Shown here piece after piece: positions 27,685 through 35,574 of a stretch of DNA of 64,000 nt. The stretch covers positions 50,329 to 114,328 of the forward strand of contig JAHDGF010000009.1 in NCBI GenBank assembly GCA_020627785.1, read 5' to 3'. The notes under the pieces are model-generated. The model was given only the letters and a program-made list of their open reading frames with translations. It did not search any database and had not been told where the DNA came from. Source of the DNA: Saprospiraceae bacterium (lineage in GTDB: Bacteria > Bacteroidota > Bacteroidia > Chitinophagales > Saprospiraceae). The stretch's first letter is position 1; every line of letters begins with the position of its first letter. The translations under genes and the position numbers were made by a program.

Positions 27685-28125
27685 ATGCCAGAAATTAATT
27701 ACCTAGCCATCGCAGTAGCCGCTTTAGTACCCAATATTCTTGGAGCCATTTATTATGGACCATTGTTTGGTAAACAATGGTTATCCTCTTTAAACTTTGT
27801 TGAGGATGATATGAAAGGTAGAAACGAGGCGCTTATTTATGGTTCTGCACTCGGCCTTTCTTTTATCGTTTCCTTCTTTTTAAAATTTACAATAGCGTTA
27901 GTACATAAAGATGTCAACTCCAGTGGTGAATTGATTTATGCTAGTTTTGGTACTTTTCCTCATGGTGCCTTACATGGAGCAATGATAGCTGTTACGATGG
28001 TAATTCCTGTTATCATTTCCTTAGGGCTATTCCAAAAGACTAAAGGAGCTAATATTCTTTTAAATTCTATTTTTTGGATTTTGTGTTACGCAGTTATGGG
28101 CGGAATTCTTGACGCTTGGAATTAG
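27685..28125 (+). CDS. DUF1761 family membrane protein
   Basis: A 146-residue protein with four predicted transmembrane helices and the DUF1761 N-terminal pattern INYLAIAVAALVPNILGAIYYGPLFGKQW. I use the ATG at 27685 instead of the TTG two codons upstream. The final helix ends in GILDAWN. Function unknown. It is followed three bases after the stop by an unusually long hairpin. Confidence 0.85.
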   Translation: MPEINYLAIAVAALVPNILGAIYYGPLFGKQWLSSLNFVEDDMKGRNEALIYGSALGLSFIVSFFLKFTIALVHKDVNSSGELIYASFGTFPHGALHGAMIAVTMVIPVIISLGLFQKTKGANILLNSIFWILCYAVMGGILDAWN

Positions 28126-28127
28126 AT

Positions 28128-28183
28128 AATTTCCCATCATAAACAAAGCCATTCTTCCATGGCCTTGTTTATGATGGGAAATT
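28128..28183 (+). terminator. Long hairpin, probable terminator
   Basis: A perfect 19-bp inverted repeat (28128-28146 with 28165-28183) extended inward, after one A-C mismatch, by GCCAT/ATGGC around a 6-nt loop. It starts three bases after the DUF1761 stop. Only a weak T-run (TTTT) follows on the plus strand, so it is stronger as a structure than as a canonical terminator. Confidence 0.6.
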
Positions 28184-28229
28184 TTATGGAGTAATGTTAT
28201 CTTGGAAGTAATCATTTAATGTCCAAGCC

Positions 28230-29000
28230 ATGAAACAACCTCTAACCCTTCTTCTAACCTTCCTTTTCCTTTGTTCCTGCCAAAAGAAAACCTATACTGA
28301 AACACCAGAACCAAGCTATGTTTCATTGGTAGAAAATTTTATTGAGTTATTGGAGAAAAACCAGCCCAAAGCCATAGCAGCTATTACTAAGTTTCCTTTC
28401 TCTCGAGAAACACCCATGAAGGACCTTGAAAATGAGAAAGAATTTATTTCAAATTGGGATTTCATTTTTGATGAGCAGATTATTCAAGAATTAATAAATT
28501 CTGATCCAAAAGCAGATTGGGGCCAGGTAGGCTCGAAAGGGATTATGTATAAATATGGAGCAGTTTGGTTGACTACCGAAGGTCAATTACTCGGTGTAAA
28601 TTATGATCCTGCTTCTTTGATAGAGCGAAAGAATGAATTGGTATCAAATGATAAAAAGGAACTTCACGAAAGCATAGTAGATTATAAAAAACCAATTATT
28701 CTTATTGAAACGGAGAAGTACCGGGTGAGGATAGATGAACTACATGATGGTGAATACAGATATGCTTCTTGGAAACTTTCTTCATCAATGCTAGAAGAAC
28801 CAGAACTGGTTGTTTTTGATGGCGAACAAGAATTTCAAGGAAGTGGAGGAGATGTTCATTACATTTTTAAAAATGGTACTTATAAATATATTGTCGCTAC
28901 AAATAGGCTTGGACCCAATGATTCTCCAGATGCTTATTTGTGGGTATATAATGGAAGCCAGATGATTATGGAACATGGCGCGAAGATTATTAAAAAGTAG
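28230..29000 (+). CDS. Lipoprotein of unknown function
   Basis: A 256-residue lipoprotein with lipobox FLCSC (lipidated Cys at about residue 17). The mature part starts with a helix (YVSLVENFIELLEKNQPKAIAAI). It then contains WGQVGSKGIMYKYGAVWL, a stress- or nuclear-transport-2-like segment, and ends with beta strands that include FKNGTYKYIVATNRLGPND. I do not recognise a family. The next gene (DinB-like) begins 5 bp after its stop, so the two may be co-transcribed. Confidence 0.78.
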   Translation: MKQPLTLLLTFLFLCSCQKKTYTETPEPSYVSLVENFIELLEKNQPKAIAAITKFPFSRETPMKDLENEKEFISNWDFIFDEQIIQELINSDPKADWGQVGSKGIMYKYGAVWLTTEGQLLGVNYDPASLIERKNELVSNDKKELHESIVDYKKPIILIETEKYRVRIDELHDGEYRYASWKLSSSMLEEPELVVFDGEQEFQGSGGDVHYIFKNGTYKYIVATNRLGPNDSPDAYLWVYNGSQMIMEHGAKIIKK

Positions 29001-29005
29001 ATTGA

Positions 29006-29500
29006 ATGGAAATAATAAATAAAACATATCGAGACAATGGTGCCATTGGAGCACTTCTAGATGAATATGAAAAAGCGGTTATTGAATTAAAGAATCTAAT
29101 TCATGATTTAAGTGTAGAAGCTTTGACCAAGATTGTTGATGCTGAAACGAAGGATAAAGATTGTCGTTCCATTCAAAGTATTTTGAGTCATGTGGTGTCA
29201 GCTGGATACAACTATACGATCATGATTAGAAACTGGCAAGGAGAGGAACTTCCGTTCAAAGAAGTATTAGCGTTAAATACGCCAGCTGAATATCTACTGG
29301 CGATTGATGACATGTTTAAATATAGTGTGGAATTATTTGATGACTATCCTGCCATTAAAATGGATGAGTATGAGGAAGAAAAAAAAATAAAATCTCGATG
29401 GGGTCAAACTTTTGATGTAGATCAGCTGATGGAACATGCAATTGTGCATATACTCAGACATCGAAGACAGATTGAACGGTTTATGGTTCGGATGAATTAG
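29006..29500 (+). CDS. DinB family protein
   Basis: A 164-residue four-helix-bundle protein of the DinB/YfiT superfamily. The conserved metal-binding histidines are visible: His in ILSHVVSAGYNY and the pair in EHAIVHILRHRRQI near the C-terminus. Family members are thiol-dependent transferases or metal-dependent enzymes, usually of unknown substrate. It starts 5 bp after the lipoprotein gene, and a perfect 18-bp palindrome follows its stop codon directly. Confidence 0.85.
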   Translation: MEIINKTYRDNGAIGALLDEYEKAVIELKNLIHDLSVEALTKIVDAETKDKDCRSIQSILSHVVSAGYNYTIMIRNWQGEELPFKEVLALNTPAEYLLAIDDMFKYSVELFDDYPAIKMDEYEEEKKIKSRWGQTFDVDQLMEHAIVHILRHRRQIERFMVRMN

Positions 29501-29518
29501 AGCCTATTATAATAGGCT
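29501..29518. repeat. Perfect palindrome at the end of the DinB gene
   Basis: AGCCTATTATAATAGGCT is an 18-bp perfect palindrome beginning at the base after the DinB stop. It has no T-run after it, so it is not a standard terminator. It could be a protein-binding site for a dimer or a 3' processing structure. Confidence 0.5.
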
Positions 29519-29617
29519 GAGGTTCGGAATAATTTTTAAGAGTTTACCTTAAATGTTGATTGGGCATTAATTTAAACAAGACTTGATCAATGTTCATTTA
29601 TAAGTTAACTTTAAATT

Positions 29618-29965
29618 TTGAATAGAATCCGTGAAGTTTTCTTTTATAAAGATTTCTTTGTTGAATTTTATCTAAAGTTACCTCTAGGAGTTCAGCAGAA
29701 ATATGATTATGTTTTTGTAATCCTAAGAGAGCATAGAATAATTCCGACTAAATTTTTAAAACGAATAAAAGGTCAAGATGGTCTTTATGAATTAAGAATT
29801 GAATTTCAGTCAAATATTTACAGGACATTTTGTTGTTTCGATATGAATAATTTGATTGTACTTTTTAATTCATTTCAGTAAAAATCACGAAAAACCCCAT
29901 TGTCAGAAATAGCAAGGGCCGTAGATTTAAAAAGGGAATACTTTGAAGAAAAAAATGAAAATTAG
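29618..29965 (+). pseudogene. HigB/RelE-type toxin with in-frame stop codon
   Basis: The frame runs from a TTG at 29618 to a TAA at 29879-29881 (87 residues) and matches the Gp49-like/HigB toxin family: VFFYKDFFVEFYLKLPLGVQQKY, KRIKGQDGLYELRIEFQSNIYRTFCCF, and LIVLFNSFQ. In full-length homologs this is followed by KKxQKTPxxEI..A..LK.EYF. In this sequence the codons directly after the TAA read K-S-R-K-T-P-L-S-E-I-A-R-A-V-D-L-K-R-E-Y-F-E-E-K-N-E-N and then a TAG at 29963-29965, in the same frame. So a single AAA-to-TAA change truncates the toxin by about 27 residues. The lost tail would overlap the antitoxin start, as in intact pairs. Confidence 0.82.
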
Positions 29966-30257
29966 GAAGGCGCAAGTTAAAACTGCTTCAGAATTATTAG
30001 ATGTAAAATATGGCAAAGTTGGAACCGATGAGCGTCATAGATTCCAAGAGAGTGCCCATTTATTTTACATCAGTGAGATGTTGAAGGAAGCAAGGAAAGA
30101 CGCTAATTTGACTCAAGCCGAACTTGCTGAAAGAGTTGGTACAAGGAAGAGCTACATTTCAAAAATTGAAAACGGTAAAGGAAACATAACTTTACAAACT
30201 TTGATTAAAATATTTGAAACAGGACTTCATAAAAAGGTAGGAATTACCATTAGTTAA
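29955..30257 (+). CDS. HigA-type XRE-family antitoxin
   Basis: A 100-residue protein with a C-terminal Cro/C1-type helix-turn-helix: LTQAELAERVGTRKSYISKIENGKGN, then the helix LQTLIKIFETGL. The N-terminal part (ELLDVKYGKVGTDERHRFQ) is the usual toxin-interacting region of antitoxins paired with HigB/Gp49-like toxins. The longest frame opens at TTG 29943; the ATG at 29955 is preferred because it gives the typical 11-bp overlap with the ancestral toxin end. It probably represses its own operon. The toxin in front carries an early stop. Confidence 0.88.
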   Translation: MKIRKAQVKTASELLDVKYGKVGTDERHRFQESAHLFYISEMLKEARKDANLTQAELAERVGTRKSYISKIENGKGNITLQTLIKIFETGLHKKVGITIS

Positions 30258-30340
30258 GTCTCTTTGAATATGGAAGTATGGGATCTAAATAAGCTGACTC
30301 TTCTATATAACAATCCCAAAGATTTATTTTAATATTGATT

Positions 30341-31840
30341 ATGGGAATTAAATCTGCGCTTATTCGACCGTTGGCTTGGATGATTCATAAAAGAATCAAA
30401 AGAGATGGGTTAAAAGCAATCAAAGATCAAGAGAAGATTAGGGAAAAATTGATAGAGCAGGCAAAGCATACTGCTTTTGGAAAAGATCATGGTTTTGTAG
30501 AAATAAAAAGTGCCGAAGATTTCAGAAAACATATTCCAGTTAAAGATTATGAACAGTTGCGCCCATATTTTGATCGAGTGGCTAAGGGAGAACGCGATAT
30601 TCTCTGGCCAGGTATTCCAAAATATCTAGCAAAGACTTCAGGCACTACTTCTGGTGTGAAATACATACCTATTACAAAGGAGAGTGTCGGAAATCATTTT
30701 AATACGGCGAGAGATGCTTCTTTTAATCACGCTTTTCTTTCAAAAAATTTACAAATATTTGATGGGAAGTTGATTTTTTTATCGGGTTCACCAACACTGC
30801 AAGAAACAGGAGGGATAAAAACTGGACGTTTGTCTGGAATTGTGAACCATGAGATTCCATCTTGGGTAAAAGGTAATCAGTTGCCAAGTTATCAAACCAA
30901 TTGCATAGAGGATTGGGAAGATAAGTTGGATAAGATTGTAGAAGAAACCCATGATCAAGACCTTCGAATGATCTCAGGAATTCCACCTTGGGTACAGATG
31001 TATTATGAAAAGTTGTTGCAAAAAACTGGAGCTGAAAATATCCGAGAAGTATTCCCTAATTTTTCTACATTCACGTATGGGGGTGTAAATTTTGAGCCTT
31101 ATCGAAGTAGTCTCGAAAAGTTGACTGGAGCAAAAATTCTTTCTTTAGAAACGTATCCTGCCTCTGAAGGTTTTATTGCCTATCAAGATCAAGTAAGTAA
31201 TGAAGGCTTATTACTAAATACCAATTCTGGAATTTATTTTGAGTTTGTGCCGGTAGCTGAAATTCAAAGTGAGAAACCGATCAGACTTGGATTAGATGAG
31301 ATAGAATTGAATAAGGATTATGCGTTGATTATGAATAGTAATGCAGGCCTGTGGGGTTACTCCATAGGAGATACTGTACAGTTTGTGAGCAAAGATCCGT
31401 ATCGCATTATCGTCAGCGGAAGAATCAAACATTTTATTTCTGCCTTTGGCGAACATGTCATTGGGAAAGAGGTAGACCAAGCCATCTTAGAATTATCGCA
31501 ACGATTCAGAATTCCAATTTCAGAATTCACGGTAGCGCCTCAAGTAAAACCGTTAGAAGGCGAGTCTCCTCATCATGAATGGTTTATTGAATTTGCCGAA
31601 AGGCCAAAAGATCTAAAGGAATTGGAACTCTATTTAGATACATCACTTCAAAGACAGAACATTTATTATCGAGATCTGCGGAATGGTAATGTGCTAGATT
31701 GTGCGCGAATTAAAGTTTTATCCGCTGGTAGTTTCAGAAGATACATGGAGTCGAAGGGCAAACTAGGAGGACAGAATAAGGTTCCTAGATTAAGTAATGG
31801 TCGAGAACTAGTCAGTGAATTAATGAGTTTAAATTCATAA
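30341..31840 (+). CDS. GH3 auxin-responsive-promoter family acyl-adenylating enzyme
   Basis: A 499-residue protein of the plant GH3-like family, which adenylates a carboxylic acid and conjugates it to an amine. The ATP-binding P-loop-like motif TSGTTSGVKYIPIT lies near residue 100. The block LSLETYPASEGFIAYQDQ and the later YSIGDTVQFVSKDPYRIIVSGRIKHFI are the conserved adenylation segments. Many Bacteroidota carry such a gene; the acid and amine substrates are unknown. I use the ATG at 30341 over the TTG two codons upstream. It is monocistronic. Confidence 0.9.
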   Translation: MGIKSALIRPLAWMIHKRIKRDGLKAIKDQEKIREKLIEQAKHTAFGKDHGFVEIKSAEDFRKHIPVKDYEQLRPYFDRVAKGERDILWPGIPKYLAKTSGTTSGVKYIPITKESVGNHFNTARDASFNHAFLSKNLQIFDGKLIFLSGSPTLQETGGIKTGRLSGIVNHEIPSWVKGNQLPSYQTNCIEDWEDKLDKIVEETHDQDLRMISGIPPWVQMYYEKLLQKTGAENIREVFPNFSTFTYGGVNFEPYRSSLEKLTGAKILSLETYPASEGFIAYQDQVSNEGLLLNTNSGIYFEFVPVAEIQSEKPIRLGLDEIELNKDYALIMNSNAGLWGYSIGDTVQFVSKDPYRIIVSGRIKHFISAFGEHVIGKEVDQAILELSQRFRIPISEFTVAPQVKPLEGESPHHEWFIEFAERPKDLKELELYLDTSLQRQNIYYRDLRNGNVLDCARIKVLSAGSFRRYMESKGKLGGQNKVPRLSNGRELVSELMSLNS

Positions 31841-31891
31841 AGAAGTTGGGAAAAATTGGAATAATATTTCTGTTCTTCCCCTAACTTCTTT
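31839..31891. terminator. Possible hairpin between convergent genes
   Basis: AAAGAAGTTGGG (31839-31850) pairs with CCCTAACTTCTTT (ending 31891) with one G-U pair, a 12-bp stem around a 29-nt loop. It overlaps the stop codon of the GH3-like gene and lies in the region where that gene meets the minus-strand barrel-protein gene. The T-run is poor, so the call is tentative. Confidence 0.35.
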
Positions 31892-31937
31892 ACGATTTTA
31901 AATAATACTTATAAGTAATTCTAAATTGGAACAATCC

Positions 31938-33422
31938 CTAAAGGTCATAAATCAATCCAACCCTCATTCTAAAATCACTATGACGCTCATTTATTGTATT
32001 GTCAAGTAGGATAGAAGAAGCGACATTATGCGTAGAACGAAGTCCAATACTCAATTGAAGATTATCTTTTATTTCTTTGTTCCAATCTAGGCCATAGCTA
32101 AAACTATGTACCTTTCCTTTCTTGTAAATTAAATCTTGTCGCTCGTCACCAGCTTGCAAGATTTTTTGGTTTATATCTAAGCTTGAACCTTTGTATCGAT
32201 GCAAGAGATTTGGATTTGCAGAAATGTAGGGGTATAGATTTGAATTTTTCAAATTGAAAATATATCCCAATTCAACATTAAGATCAATATAGTTTCTCTT
32301 AACTGGAGTCCTGACTAAAGATGGTCTCGTTGTTGTTTGAATCACGGTTCCAGGTACCGGTACCTGTTCTCCGTTGGCAATATAGAATTGGGCGTTTTCA
32401 GTTTCTACATCTTCCGTTGTAACATCTAGCTTGGTGTAAGTAAACCATTCAAATGATCTTCGGTAATTAATCCCTAGACCTAATTTCCAATGCTTACTAA
32501 TCTTACGTCTAAGCATTGCACTCGCGCCAATGGTTTCTTGAAGATCTTTGTTTGCTTGAAGTGATTCTACATAATTCTCGTTTGATAAATTATTAGTGGA
32601 TAATGAACTTATACCTGGTCCTGCACTTAAAGCCATTGCTAATTCAAAAAATCTTATTGGTGAACCATTCGATTCTGTGTCATTACTATTTATTAATGGC
32701 ATAGCAATATTATTCGCCAATTCCTTTTCATCTATTTTCTTTGACTCGTATTCTATAAATGCTGGATATAAGGCAAGTTTATTCAATGCTGAGATCTTTG
32801 ATGGTTCATTGCCTTCAGTATTTACGAGAATATTTGATTGCTTGGAATTGGGCTTTATATCCTCAGTGATTGTGCTTGGAGTATTATTTAAAGTAGAATT
32901 GTCATTTTGATTTATTTGTGTGGTGTTGGAATTTCGTAATGCTTTAGAACTCTTGGTCCCTAAAGTATTATTTGCATTTGCTTTAATGATTGGCTGTGTA
33001 AACTTTTCTCGCGTTGAAGAAAGTTCTTCAACATTTTTGCTTTCATTTTTAGTGTTCACTGATGTTTGAGTATCTACTTGGAGTACATCTTCAAGGTCTT
33101 CCTTGTTTGTTAGCTTTTCAGCAGTGAGCGATGATTCAATATCATTTGTCTGTGCATTAGACGCTTTCGTAATTTTTTGCTCAACGACCTTCGTGTTGTC
33201 TATTGTACTTATCCCTTCTGACTCCTTATCAGAACTTATATTCATAGCGAGAAGTAAGACTATTCCTAATGTGGATAGACCTGCAAACCACCAGATAAAG
33301 AATTTTCGTCTTTTCTTTTCAACTGGAGGAAGTTCTTTTTCAATGTCTCCCCATAATTCCTCTTTATCCCATTCCATAGGTTCGTCTGTATATGCCTTTT
33401 TAAATTGATCTTTTAAATTCAT
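31938..33422 (-). CDS. Membrane-anchored protein with outer-membrane-barrel-like domain, ECF sigma partner
   Basis: A 494-residue protein whose N-terminus is cytoplasmic (FKKAYTDEPMEWDKEELWGDIEKELPP), followed by one transmembrane helix at about residues 44-63. A long Ser/Asn/Thr-rich linker (about 70-250) comes next, and the C-terminal 250 residues have repeated beta strands like an outer-membrane beta-barrel (PF13568-like: LGLGINYRRSFEWF, VELGYIFNLKNSNLYPYISANP, LSIGLRSTHNVASS). It overlaps the sigma factor gene by 4 bp. The arrangement resembles a Bacteroidota anti-sigma-like regulator fused to a barrel domain; whether it regulates the sigma factor is inferred. Confidence 0.78.
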   Translation of the reverse strand: MNLKDQFKKAYTDEPMEWDKEELWGDIEKELPPVEKKRRKFFIWWFAGLSTLGIVLLLAMNISSDKESEGISTIDNTKVVEQKITKASNAQTNDIESSLTAEKLTNKEDLEDVLQVDTQTSVNTKNESKNVEELSSTREKFTQPIIKANANNTLGTKSSKALRNSNTTQINQNDNSTLNNTPSTITEDIKPNSKQSNILVNTEGNEPSKISALNKLALYPAFIEYESKKIDEKELANNIAMPLINSNDTESNGSPIRFFELAMALSAGPGISSLSTNNLSNENYVESLQANKDLQETIGASAMLRRKISKHWKLGLGINYRRSFEWFTYTKLDVTTEDVETENAQFYIANGEQVPVPGTVIQTTTRPSLVRTPVKRNYIDLNVELGYIFNLKNSNLYPYISANPNLLHRYKGSSLDINQKILQAGDERQDLIYKKGKVHSFSYGLDWNKEIKDNLQLSIGLRSTHNVASSILLDNTINERHSDFRMRVGLIYDL

Positions 33423-33952
33423 ATCGCTTTGGCGTATTTCAATTGTTCGATAAAAAGTTTTCTAGCTCTTGATAGTCTTGATCTTGAAGAAGATTCTTTT
33501 ATGTTTATGATGGATGCAATTTCCTTGTGGTCAAGATCATCTACATAAAACATTTGTAAAATTAATCTGTGTTGTTCCGGAAGTCTATCCATAGACTTTA
33601 TCATGTCCTTGTAATTTAAATCGGCAATGGCTTCATTATTTATTATTTCTTTTGAATCTCTTTCCGGAAATTCTGTGACCTGCCAATTAATATTTTTTCT
33701 TTTAATGGCAATGGCTTCATTCACTGTAATTCTGCTAATCCAATGTTGGAATTTGCCACGGTTTGGGTCATAGCGATCTAGTGATTTAAAGATTTTTATG
33801 AAGGTGTTTTGGACGATATCCTTTCCTTCAGAAATATCTTTAGCGTACCTGCGAGCGATGTTCATGACAAAGTCTGCGTGTAAATGATAGAGTTGCTTTT
33901 GCGCAACTCTATCATTTTTTAGGCATTTTTGTATGATTTGAATGTCCTGCAT
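33419..33952 (-). CDS. RNA polymerase sigma factor, ECF (sigma-70) family
   Basis: A 177-residue ECF sigma factor with only regions 2 and 4. Region 2 shows DFVMNIARRYAKDISEGKDIVQNTFIKIFKSLDRYDPNRGKFQHWISRI; region 4 shows LPEQHRLILQMFYVDDLDHKEIASIINIKESSSRSRLSRARKLF, a helix-turn-helix for -35 recognition. It is preceded by a 461-residue lipoprotein gene 4 bp upstream and overlaps the barrel/anti-sigma-like gene downstream by 4 bp. The regulon cannot be predicted. Confidence 0.93.
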   Translation of the reverse strand: MQDIQIIQKCLKNDRVAQKQLYHLHADFVMNIARRYAKDISEGKDIVQNTFIKIFKSLDRYDPNRGKFQHWISRITVNEAIAIKRKNINWQVTEFPERDSKEIINNEAIADLNYKDMIKSMDRLPEQHRLILQMFYVDDLDHKEIASIINIKESSSRSRLSRARKLFIEQLKYAKAI

Positions 33953-33956
33953 TTTT

Positions 33957-35342
33957 TTAAAATACTAGGTCTAGTGTTCCTGTTCCTTCAAAAGACTCAT
34001 TCGTTAGAGTATTAATGAATGTCCCTTCAAAGGTACCCTTTGCGTGATTTGCAGAAAACTCTTCAAGGTCGACTTCGATGGATTGTCCTTCAGCTGAGTA
34101 AGCTAAGCCATTTGCCCAATTCACACTGATAAAGTCTTGCATAATATTTGCGCCCAACTGAGCATTCTCAATGGTAAATAATGCCGTATTAAAGGACATT
34201 TCTTGACTTATCAAATTCCCTTCGATTAATTCGCATGTAACTTCACTGTAGGTATTTGTTGAACCTTCAATGGTTAAGGTTACAATTGACCTATCCGCAG
34301 ATCCTTGATTGCAAGCCTCTAATGGTACTAGATGTATTCCGCCATCCAGCACGCTTTGAGTTAGGGTAATGGTGTCTGTCACCATGTTGTTTATTAAATC
34401 AATGCCCCATAGCTCTACCGTTATTTCATTCGCACTGCATATCTCTTTTTGAAAGGAATAATTTCCAAGGGAGTCGGCATTCATAGTATTAATTATATCA
34501 ATACCAGCATTGTCAAAGTAGTGTATTTTTACTTCCGGGAAAAATGCGGGAGTACCATTGCATTCATGAATTTCACCATATAAATAAATTTCAAATGGAC
34601 CTTCAATGTCATCCACCAAGGTAGGTAGTTGTGAGTCTGTAGTAAATGGTCCAATAACTTCAGACTCAAGGCCACCTAGAATGATTTCATCATTGCCTGT
34701 AATTTTGATATTGCAATCACCTTCCCAGACTACATAATTAAATCGTGTGTCTGTAGGCATTAGGACTTCGAAGTTTCCATCTTGATCTGAATGGAATACG
34801 GCACCTTGCATTCCCCAGGTAGTTGCACTTTGTTGAACGATATCATAGGCAATTAATCCAGTTATCGGAGAACCAGTGACAGATTGTACATGTCCAGAGA
34901 GACTGATTAATGTTGGATCGGCGGGATTTGCTAGCGGTGTAGGGATTGGACTTGTTAGTTGGTCGGTTCTAACAATGTTTAGATTTATAAATTCATCTTG
35001 ACTGAGCTGACTGCTCCTTCTTTTATAGGCTGTTGTGTATTCTGATTTTTCTGCTCCGAATGTGATGTTTTCATTCTCCTCAAGTATAATTCCTATGGTA
35101 GAGAAACTTCCATCTTCTTTTGTTGTAACTTCTCCTTTGAGTCCGTCTTCTTGGTAAATCTTTACGATGGCATTACTAATTCCTTCTCCCTGATCAGAAA
35201 CGCTTCCGACGAATACAGGGTATTCAACTTCTGTAGGTGCTTCTGTTTCTACAATGGTCTCCAGTGGGGTAACCTCCTCCTTTCTACATGAATCAAAGAT
35301 GATCAAGCAACTGATGAGGCAAAATATATTTAAGTATTTCAT
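33957..35342 (-). CDS. Lipoprotein with carboxypeptidase-regulatory-like domains
   Basis: A 461-residue lipoprotein (lipobox IFDSC, lipidated Cys near residue 19). The mature part contains at least two carboxypeptidase-regulatory-like beta-sandwich domains: FVGSVSDQGEGISNAIVKIYQEDG near residue 50 and LSGHVQSVTGSPITGLIAYDI near 150. A C-terminal domain with VDLEEFSANHAKGTFEGTFINTLT resembles strand repeats of surface proteins. The function is unknown, probably cell-surface binding. It is the first gene of a three-gene unit with the sigma factor and barrel protein. Confidence 0.8.
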   Translation of the reverse strand: MKYLNIFCLISCLIIFDSCRKEEVTPLETIVETEAPTEVEYPVFVGSVSDQGEGISNAIVKIYQEDGLKGEVTTKEDGSFSTIGIILEENENITFGAEKSEYTTAYKRRSSQLSQDEFINLNIVRTDQLTSPIPTPLANPADPTLISLSGHVQSVTGSPITGLIAYDIVQQSATTWGMQGAVFHSDQDGNFEVLMPTDTRFNYVVWEGDCNIKITGNDEIILGGLESEVIGPFTTDSQLPTLVDDIEGPFEIYLYGEIHECNGTPAFFPEVKIHYFDNAGIDIINTMNADSLGNYSFQKEICSANEITVELWGIDLINNMVTDTITLTQSVLDGGIHLVPLEACNQGSADRSIVTLTIEGSTNTYSEVTCELIEGNLISQEMSFNTALFTIENAQLGANIMQDFISVNWANGLAYSAEGQSIEVDLEEFSANHAKGTFEGTFINTLTNESFEGTGTLDLVF

Positions 35343-35418
35343 TTTATCTAATTAAGTATCAATGTGGAAATAAATTCAATGTTATAATCACGATCGTATA
35401 CTATGAATAAGAGTCTCA

Positions 35419-35550
35419 AGGCTAACGCGCTGCAAGATTAGTCTCTTTTTTTAAAATAAGTTGTAAAGTGTTGATAATCAGTAGGAAATTAGGCAAAAGT
35501 GGAGGTAATATTGATAGGAAAGTCGATTGGGATCATAGGATTTTGGAGGA
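35419..35550. other. Intergenic region with a weak hairpin and a stray repeat fragment
   Basis: In the 232-bp gap 35343-35574 a plus-strand hairpin (35419-35425 with 35438-35444) is followed by a seven-T run, but no plus-strand gene ends there. A 15-base segment at 35536-35550 (TAGGATTTTGGAGGA) is identical to the core of the repeat units of the array at 57.5-58.0 kb, without the hairpin part. Otherwise the gap holds nothing I can identify. Confidence 0.45.
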
Positions 35551-35574
35551 GGGATGGGATTGTGTTTGAATCAT

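Noticed and set aside
29876..29890. A programmed frameshift at the toxin stop codon
   Set aside because: The continuation is in the same frame, so only one substitution (AAA to TAA) is needed; no shift is required.
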